DNA of 8,260 nucleotides, from NCBI GenBank assembly GCA_964601165.1, contig CAZRMK010000081.1:1-8260 (forward strand). The letters run 5' to 3'. This stretch comes from Thiosulfativibrio sp964601165 (GTDB taxonomy: Bacteria; Pseudomonadota; Gammaproteobacteria; Thiomicrospirales; Thiomicrospiraceae). The notes under the pieces were generated by a model. That model was not told the origin of the DNA. It made no database searches and worked only from the letters and a program-made list of their open reading frames with translations. The position numbers were made by a program, and so were the translations under genes. Positions 1 through 4,680 of the stretch are shown here, in pieces (position 1 is the stretch's first letter; each line of letters opens with the position of its first letter).

Positions 1-76
1 ATTTATAACGCTGGCTTCCCTTCATAAAGCCACTCTTAATAAAATTATCGCTTGTGCAATTAGGACAATTCAACAT
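1..76 (-). CDS. Transposase N-terminus, IS1/IS1595-like zinc ribbon (partial, runs off left edge)
   Basis: The minus strand has an ATG at 76-74 followed by 25 open codons to the window edge. The peptide starts MLNCPNCTSDNFIK and continues SGFMKGSQRYK. A CxxC pair, a Lys-Ser-Gly stretch and a Gln-Arg-Tyr-Lys segment form the first half of the small zinc ribbon at the N-terminus of IS1 InsA-type and IS1595-type transposases, where the second Cys pair follows directly. The start is set by a near-perfect Shine-Dalgarno, GGAGGTGA (complement of 79-86), two bases from the ATG, and by a good promoter upstream. Inference: this is the 5' end of an IS lying mostly outside the window. The family is only a best guess, because too few residues are visible to separate IS1 from IS1595 or other zinc-ribbon proteins. 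Confidence 0.6.
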   Translation of the reverse strand, partial: MLNCPNCTSDNFIKSGFMKGSQRYK

Positions 77-110
77 AATCACCTCCACATTCAATTAGCG
101 TGAAATAGGA

Positions 111-139
111 ATTATAATATAACTATGATAAATTAACAA
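111..139 (-). promoter_or_regulatory. Sigma-70-type promoter for the left-edge transposase gene
   Basis: Read on the minus strand there is a -35 box TTGTTA (complement of 134-139), a spacer of exactly 17 bases, and a perfect -10 box TATAAT (complement of 111-116). Initiation would fall near 104, about 28 bases before the ATG at 76 and ahead of the strong GGAGGTGA ribosome site. Spacing and boxes fit a vegetative promoter. Activity is inferred from sequence only. Confidence 0.55.
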
Positions 140-166
140 TGCCGATTATCAGATAGATTAAATAGG

Positions 167-404
167 ATCACTACTGTCCGATTAAGAAATTAACCCAAGT
201 AATAAGAGGCTGAATCCATAAGGCATAGCGTGAAATAGCAGTTTAATAGACAGCATTTTGCAAACCAAGGATTCAAGCATGGAGCATCGTAACACCATTT
301 TTAACCAACTTCTAACTTTTCTACCCCGTAATCAATTCCAAAAGATAGTTGATAAGCACAAAGGTGATTATCGCAGTCGTAAATTAAACACTTGGAATCA
401 ACTA
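167..404 (+). mobile_element. Left end of an IS4-family element, truncated at 404
   Basis: The segment starts with the end sequence ATCACTACTGTC (167-178), then GATTAAGAAAT, a leader of about 90 bases and the start of an IS4-type transposase. The same end sequence occurs inverted at 1518-1541 and again in direct orientation at 1491-1513. This supports it being an IS terminal repeat rather than host DNA. The element breaks at 404/405, where the end of an IS5-family element begins. No clean target duplication is visible outside 167 and 1541. Assigning these ends to the IS4 element, rather than to another element, is inference from their position upstream of its transposase. Confidence 0.5.
279..404 (+). 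pseudogene. IS4-family transposase N-terminus (DUF4372 type), truncated by IS5
   Basis: The ATG at 279 is preceded by AAGG (267-270) at 8 bases, and 42 codons follow. The peptide begins MEHRNTIFNQLLTFLP and contains KGDYRSRKLNTWNQL. This is the typical start of IS4-family transposases with a DUF4372 N-terminal domain, recalled as 'FHQLLKFLPR..F..LV..H.GDYRSR'. After Leu42 (codon 402-404) the frame enters the terminal repeat of the IS5-family element and runs to a stop at 465-467 with unrelated residues. Full-length relatives have several hundred residues, so the catalytic DDE domain is entirely missing. An in-frame ATG lies at 258, but 279 has the ribosome site and begins the family-like sequence. 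This is a dead fragment. Confidence 0.75.
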
Positions 405-1490
405 GAGACCTTTGCAAAACAATCCCACATTTACTCAAAAATCATGTTTTTCAATTTTTTAAAGTAAATTAAGTCATTTCACCATTTTAAATCTCGTTTT
501 TGATGTTAATTTCAAGAATATTGCGTTTTTTAGACACAATAACCCTGTGTTTTCTAACTGGCTAGTTTAATAGCAAGCCCTCTTTTGAGATTATGTGCCA
601 TGCTTATAATCATTATTCTTGAGGAATTTCTTGCTATGCCCATGTATCTTGCTTGTGCCATGCCATAATGTAATTTAAGCACGCCAAATGTTCGTTCAAC
701 CACCGTTCTAGTTTGTGAGAGAAATAAGTTATTTTTCTTTTGTTCTTCTGTGAGTGGTTTACCACGGTAACCCATTCTAGCACTCGGTTTTTGACCTTGA
801 TATCTTTTAGTAACTTATCGTGCTTGCTACTTTTGTAAGCACTGCCTGCATGCACTTCTTTTTCTGTACCCGTTAACAGCTCTTCAAATACATTAGAGTC
901 ATGAAGGCTTCCTGTAGTTACTTTGGCTGTTTTGATATAACCATCTTCGTCGGTATTCATGTGTGCCTTAAAACCAAAGGTGGTTTTCATTTTACCATCC
1001 GATGCCGTTTTTACATTATAACTAGCTTCAGGGTCTTGAGTATTACTGCCTTTCTTATCTTTCTTATCTTTCTTAGGGCGGTTATTTTTAGCCTTGATTA
1101 CAGTGGCATCAATAATACTAATCTCGCCTTGTTGAATAATTAGACTGTTTGCTTGTAATTGCTGGTTGATTTCTTCAAGCAGAGTATTGTAAAGACCTTC
1201 TTCTTCAAGTAGGTTTCTAAAACGCCAAATCGTTGAGTGGTCAGGCGTGGTTTCACTTAAACTTATCCCAGCAAACCTTCTAAACATAAGATCTCTTGCT
1301 AGTGATTTTTCTAGTGCTGGATCACTGAGTTTGTACCATGATTGTAGTAGAAGACTTTTAAACATCATTACAGGATGATAAGATAGTTCGCCTGCTTTTA
1401 TAGCTGTGAATATTTTTTAGTATTTCTTCAACTGCTTTCCAACTTAATAACTCATTAATGCCGTCAAGCTCTTTGATAGCATCATGCTCA
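405..1490 (-). mobile_element. IS5-family element, 3' end intact, 5' end lost
   Basis: The downstream end of the element is marked by GAGACCTTTGCA at 405-416. The same 13-mer including a leading A (404-416) reappears at 8205-8217 in another broken transposase gene, which supports it being a terminal repeat. From there 137 bases of AT-rich non-coding DNA lead to the transposase stop at 554-556. The matching inverted end (TGCAAAGGTCTC) would be expected beyond the transposase start near 1500. It is absent, and the sequence passes directly into the 1491-1541 hairpin. The 5' terminal repeat and probably the first part of the transposase have therefore been deleted. The insertion sits after CTA in the IS4 transposase, but no second CTA flank remains to test for a target duplication. 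Confidence 0.7.
554..1489 (-). pseudogene. IS5-family transposase, frameshifted twice and truncated
   Basis: Three reading frames together give an IS5-type DDE transposase. The first segment (from about 1489) reads IEHDAIKELDGINELLSW. The second gives SYHPVMMFKSLLLQSWYKLSDP and TPDHSTIWRFRN, with the first catalytic Asp in IIDATVIKAK. The third gives MGYRGKPLTEEQKK and TRTVVERTFGVLK, with the catalytic Glu. The first shift lies at the T4 run 1396-1399, where one extra base separates the segments. The second lies near 775-778, where one base appears to be lost after LE. The block that normally reads A-D-(S/K)-A-Y reads HAGSAYKS (codon 844-846 is Gly), so the second catalytic Asp appears lost through one transition. 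Several N-terminal residues typical of the family are missing. Three independent lesions make activity very unlikely. Family assignment is confident; subgroup is not. Confidence 0.85.
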
Positions 1491-1541
1491 ATCACTACTG
1501 TCCGATTTAAAATAAGCAATTTTGAATCTGACAGTAGTGAT
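1491..1541. repeat. 51-bp hairpin made of two facing IS ends
   Basis: The left arm, 1491-1513, starts ATCACTACTGTC. The right arm, 1519-1541, is its reverse complement with only two mismatches over 23 bases, around a 5-base loop AAGCA. The outer 12 bases of both arms are identical and match the IS-type end at 167-178. The structure therefore looks like both ends of one element with the middle deleted, or two copies joined head to head. It abuts the broken 5' end of the IS5 element, and its last two bases form the first two of the yjfB-like ATG (1540-1542). As DNA or RNA it would form a stable hairpin immediately before that gene. Confidence 0.75.
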
Positions 1542-1773
1542 GGATATTTCAGGTGTTTCTGCCGCAGGAGCTGTTAGTGCAGCTTTAGATCAAAAAGAAG
1601 TTTATAGCCAGCAAGAAGTACAAGTTTCGGTGTTTACAGAAAAGAACTTGCTTAACCCCTTAGCTTTAATTGAGACCCTTCCTAGTGTTCCGAGTAATCA
1701 GGAGAGAACAACCGCCAATTATTTTTTACTGGCTAAAATGCACTACAACTTTCGTAAAATTCGACGCATTTAA
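1540..1773 (+). CDS. YjfB-like putative motility protein, possibly degenerate
   Basis: The predicted 77-residue protein starts MDISGVSAAGAVSAALDQ and continues QQEVQVSVF, then LALIETLPSVPSN. This resembles the small YjfB 'putative motility protein' family (about 60-70 residues: MDVS start, Ala/Ser-rich helix, a Val-rich segment, then a Leu-rich helix and Pro-rich end). The biochemical role of the family is unknown. The family usually has a V-L-K-K-A-L-D-I-Q-like block; here it reads VFTEKNLLNP, and the last 25 residues are basic and unlike the family. A small frameshift or decay is possible. A longer TTG-started reading (1522) lies within the IS hairpin, so 1540 is preferred. There is no Shine-Dalgarno: the bases before the ATG are the IS end. 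The native promoter and leader have probably been replaced, and expression is doubtful. Confidence 0.5.
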   Translation: MDISGVSAAGAVSAALDQKEVYSQQEVQVSVFTEKNLLNPLALIETLPSVPSNQERTTANYFLLAKMHYNFRKIRRI

Positions 1774-1882
1774 TGAAATTTGTAGCACATTTTTTCTCAG
1801 TAAAATTCTAATCGCGGTTATTAAGTTCTTCCTCAAAAGATAGGAACTTAGATCGTATAACCTGTGTCGCAGTAACCTCACG

Positions 1883-1897
1883 GATTTAGGTATAATA
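1883..1897 (+). promoter_or_regulatory. Possible -10 box / shared motif just before hemW
   Basis: The sequence GGATTTAGGTATAATA holds a perfect TATAAT at 1891-1896, only six bases before the hemW ATG at 1903. No convincing -35 box lies 16-18 bases upstream, and no good Shine-Dalgarno is present (AGG at 1888-1890 is 12 bases from the ATG). If the -10 box is used, the mRNA would be leaderless or nearly so. The same GGATTTAGGTA string recurs upstream of the next gene (3073-3083). Function is inference. Confidence 0.3.
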
Positions 1898-1902
1898 AAA
1901 CA

Positions 1903-3051
1903 ATGAATTTTACTCAACCAGTGCCTCTTAGTCTTTACGTTCATTATCCTTGGTGTATTCAAAAATGCCCTTATTGTGACTTTAACTCCCATACTCTAAG
2001 ATCCAACGATGAAGCTGCTTATATTAATGCCTTAATTAAGCAGTTAGAGCAAACCTTACCCCAAGTTTGGGGACGACCCATTCAAAGCATTTTTTTTGGT
2101 GGCGGCACTCCTAGTTTAATCTCAGAAGAAGGATTAGAGAAGTTCATGTCGCATGCACGGGCATTATTAGGGTTTAAATCAGATATTGAAATCACGCTAG
2201 AGGCTAATCCTGGAACGGTAGACTTTAAAAAATTTGCAGGATTTCGTCAGGCAGGTATTAATCGTTTATCTATGGGGATTCAGAGCTTTGCAGATGAAAA
2301 ACTGCGGTCTTTAGGGAGGATTCACTCAGCAAAAGAAGCTATGTTGGCTATTGAAGCAGCTAAATCGGCAGGATTTAAAAACTTTAATTTGGATTTAATG
2401 TTTGCTTTGCCGAATCAAACTCTTAAGGAAGCTTTATTGGACGTGGAAATAGCTCTGTCTTTTAACCCGCCGCACTTGTCACATTATCAGCTCACTTTAG
2501 AGCCAAATACACCCTTTTATAAAACCCCTCCTGTGCTGCCAGAAGATGATTTAAGCTGGGAAATGCAGTTAGCTTGTCAAAAACAATTGACAGAAGCGGG
2601 GTTTGAACATTATGAGGTGTCTGGGTTTGCCAGGCCTGGTAAAAATAGTCGCCACAATTTAAATTATTGGCAGTTTGGTGATTATATTGGTTTAGGGGCA
2701 GGAGCTCATGGCAAGATAACCGACCCTCCACAAGGGAGAATTTGGCGAACCCAAATGCCTGCTTCACCCAGTGGTTATGTTGCAATGATTCAACAGGGCA
2801 AAACAGGCAGAGAGCATTTAGTGGCAGACTCTGAAGTGGTTTTTGAATTTATGTTAAACGCTCTTAGGTTGCAAGGAGGATTTGATTTAAGTTTGTTTGA
2901 ATTGCGGACGGGTTTAGATTTAGGAACTTGGTCAGCAGAGCTGGCTAAAATGGAGTCTAAAGGATGGGTAACTTTAAAAGGAAGTCATTTACAATTAACT
3001 TCTTTGGGTAAAACTTATCTTAATGACGTCTTGCAACTATTTTTGTCGTAA
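1903..3051 (+). CDS. hemW: HemW, radical-SAM haem chaperone (HemN-like)
   Basis: The 382-residue product is a cytoplasmic radical-SAM protein of the HemN/HemW family. C18, C22 and C25 (PWCIQKCPYCDF) form the CX3CX2C site for the 4Fe-4S cluster. The GGGTPS SAM motif lies at 66-71, EANPGT at 100-105, GIQSF at 125-129, and the HemW-type HNLNYW at 251-256 is followed by YIGLGAGAHG. Position 27 is Phe where true HemN has its extra Cys, and the longer HemN N-terminal extension is absent. Both point to HemW, a haem-binding protein that delivers haem to target enzymes rather than an oxidase, long annotated as an oxygen-independent coproporphyrinogen III oxidase-like protein. Length is normal for HemW. 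The ATG at 1903 is the only start before the conserved N-terminus. The usual partner rdgB is not upstream; the IS-damaged yjfB-like gene is. Confidence 0.93.
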   Translation: MNFTQPVPLSLYVHYPWCIQKCPYCDFNSHTLRSNDEAAYINALIKQLEQTLPQVWGRPIQSIFFGGGTPSLISEEGLEKFMSHARALLGFKSDIEITLEANPGTVDFKKFAGFRQAGINRLSMGIQSFADEKLRSLGRIHSAKEAMLAIEAAKSAGFKNFNLDLMFALPNQTLKEALLDVEIALSFNPPHLSHYQLTLEPNTPFYKTPPVLPEDDLSWEMQLACQKQLTEAGFEHYEVSGFARPGKNSRHNLNYWQFGDYIGLGAGAHGKITDPPQGRIWRTQMPASPSGYVAMIQQGKTGREHLVADSEVVFEFMLNALRLQGGFDLSLFELRTGLDLGTWSAELAKMESKGWVTLKGSHLQLTSLGKTYLNDVLQLFLS

Positions 3052-3054
3052 AAT

Positions 3055-3079
3055 CTAAATCACTTGCAGCAGGATTTAG
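3055..3079 (+). repeat. Small inverted repeat downstream of hemW
   Basis: CTAAATC (3055-3061) and GATTTAG (3073-3079) are exact inverted copies around an 11-base loop, starting four bases after the hemW stop. There is no T-tract directly after the stem, so it is a poor intrinsic terminator. The right arm is part of the GCAGGATTTAGG motif (3069-3080) that also occurs inverted at 4596-4607. The role is unknown. Confidence 0.3.
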
Positions 3080-3117
3080 GTAAAATTAGAATGGTAAAGA
3101 TATAAACGGAAATACCT

Positions 3118-4593
3118 GTGAAACAAGATAATTTTCAACCTAAAATAGTTTTAAATCCAGAATCAGGCTTGGTTTCTGAAGCCAATTTGGCTGCCTGTCA
3201 ATATTATGGTTTATCGGCAGAAGAATTAGTTAATCAGCCTTTAAATGATTTAGGGCATATGGATTTATTGACGGGTCTGCCAAACCGCAAGTTATTTTTA
3301 GATCGTTTACAGCAAGCGGTATTAGAAAGTTTGCGTAGTGATAAAGCTTTAGCGGTACTGTTTGTTGATTTAGATCGTTTTAAACCAGTTAATGACACTC
3401 TAGGGCATCATGCAGGAGATCAAGTTTTAAAGTTAGTTGCCGAAAGATTACGGCACGAGTTGCGTGAAGAAGACACTTTAGCAAGGCTAGGTGGCGATGA
3501 ATTTGTGGTATTGCTTAAAGATGTTCAAACACTAAGTGGCGTAGAACGCGTGGCTAATCAATTATTAAAGCAACTGTCAGAACCTTTTGTGTTAATAGAA
3601 GGAGAGGCCGATTTGGGAGGATCTATTGGTGTTGCGGTATATCCTCAAGATGCTAAATCAGCACATGAGTTATTGCAGAAATCTGATTTGGCGATGTATC
3701 GTGCGAAGAAAAATGGTCGCAATCAATGGATGTTTTTTCAATCTGAAATGGATTTAGAGGCTCGGCAGCGTTTTGAAATAGAGCAATTTATTCGTCAAGG
3801 AATAGAGCAAGATTTACTTGAAATGGTTTTTAATCCTGTTTTTGATACTCGCACTCATCAGCTTTATACTTTAGAGGCGGAGTTAAACTGGCGACAAGGT
3901 ATTATCAATCCTAAGTATGAAATTGAAGCCATATTAAACATTGCTGGACAGTCTTATCTTGGTTTAGAATTGGGTAAGTGGCAAGTTAAACGAGCCTTGT
4001 CATTGTTAAATGATATAACCCCTTACCATTCCAGCTTAACGTTAATGCTTGCAGTAAGCCCAGTTTTTTTTCGTGATAAAAACCTGATTGAATGGCTAGA
4101 TTACCAAATTACTCAATACCACCTTGAGCCAGAAAGATTGGTATTTTCGTTGTCTCCAGATTGTTTAAGTGTTGAAATGTTAGACGTGGTTAAAAGAGTA
4201 TCTGAATTAACTAATTTAGGTATTCAGGTCATGGTCGATCAATTCGGGTCTCAGGGAGCTTCATTGTTTCAAATTGCCAACTTAGATTTATCAGGTATTA
4301 AAATGATGGACTTTAATCTGTCTATGTCACTATCGCAGATAAGTCGTCGCAACGAAAAGTTGACTGCCGCTTTGTTAAGCTTTGCAGAGCAGTTGCACCC
4401 TGTTATTATTGCTACAGGTATTCTTACCCAAGAAGAGTTATCTTTTGTGCAAAGCCAGCAATGTTACTTAGCTCAAGGTTTGTTTTTTGGAGAACAGATT
4501 ACTGAAAAAAAGCTAGAAGAGAGTCTTTTACAAATAAATAACAAGACCTATTACTTGGTTAATGAAGATGAAGATTATGATGAATATGAATAA
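3118..4593 (+). CDS. Diguanylate cyclase with short PAS remnant and degenerate EAL-like domain
   Basis: The 491-residue protein starts at GTG 3118, with GGA seven bases upstream and an in-frame stop shortly before. Residues 8-46 look like the first part of a PAS domain (EANLAACQYYGLSAEEL), but the rest of PAS is missing and MDLLTGLPNR (48-57) opens the GGDEF domain at once. The catalytic GGDEF is intact at 125-129. R116-E-E-D119, five residues before it, is a complete inhibitory I-site. Synthesis of cyclic di-GMP is therefore expected. Residues 219-470 follow the EAL fold but lack its active site: EAL reads EAE (253-255), the NLS-type Asn block reads AVSPVFF, TES reads SPD, DDFG reads DQFG (374-377), and AEGVE reads IATGIL. 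Phosphodiesterase activity is therefore not expected; it may bind c-di-GMP or a partner. No membrane segment is seen. The C-terminus is very acidic (NEDEDYDEYE). Confidence 0.88.
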   Translation: MKQDNFQPKIVLNPESGLVSEANLAACQYYGLSAEELVNQPLNDLGHMDLLTGLPNRKLFLDRLQQAVLESLRSDKALAVLFVDLDRFKPVNDTLGHHAGDQVLKLVAERLRHELREEDTLARLGGDEFVVLLKDVQTLSGVERVANQLLKQLSEPFVLIEGEADLGGSIGVAVYPQDAKSAHELLQKSDLAMYRAKKNGRNQWMFFQSEMDLEARQRFEIEQFIRQGIEQDLLEMVFNPVFDTRTHQLYTLEAELNWRQGIINPKYEIEAILNIAGQSYLGLELGKWQVKRALSLLNDITPYHSSLTLMLAVSPVFFRDKNLIEWLDYQITQYHLEPERLVFSLSPDCLSVEMLDVVKRVSELTNLGIQVMVDQFGSQGASLFQIANLDLSGIKMMDFNLSMSLSQISRRNEKLTAALLSFAEQLHPVIIATGILTQEELSFVQSQQCYLAQGLFFGEQITEKKLEESLLQINNKTYYLVNEDEDYDEYE

Positions 4594-4595
4594 CT

Positions 4596-4607
4596 CCTAA
4601 ATCCTGC
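4596..4607 (-). repeat. Inverted copy of the GCAGGATTTAGG intergenic motif
   Basis: Three bases after the cyclase stop, CCTAAATCCTGC is the exact reverse complement of GCAGGATTTAGG at 3069-3080 in the preceding intergenic gap. A shorter version, GGATTTAGG, lies at 1882-1890 before hemW. Three occurrences in three neighbouring short gaps make chance less likely, but the motif is AT-rich and its role is unknown. Confidence 0.35.
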
Positions 4608-4680
4608 AATATCTTGCACTATATACACAATCATCTGCAGTGACTCAGGTGGTCTTTTAAAGCTATTACAAGGATAAAAA

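Noticed and set aside
901..1143. 80-residue open frame on the plus strand
   Set aside because: It lies entirely opposite the IS5 transposase frame, has no ribosome site and no recognisable motif; a shadow of the transposase.
554..1368. Programmed frameshifting to explain the split IS5 transposase
   Set aside because: The joints lack a convincing slippery heptamer with downstream structure, there are two shifts in different places, and a catalytic Asp is lost; decay explains it better.
1..1541. CRISPR or defence island
   Set aside because: No regularly spaced repeats and no defence-type proteins; all recognisable content is transposase fragments and IS ends.
1822..1850. Inverted repeat TAAGTTC / GAACTTA as a terminator before hemW
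   Set aside because: A 7-bp A-T rich stem with a 15-base loop and no T-tract is too weak to call.
1726..1992. 88-residue open frame on the minus strand
   Set aside because: It overlaps the end of the yjfB-like gene and the conserved CX3CX2C-coding start of hemW; no family features.
2492..2785. 97-residue open frame opposite hemW
   Set aside because: It is antisense to the conserved HNLNYW region of hemW, with no independent support.
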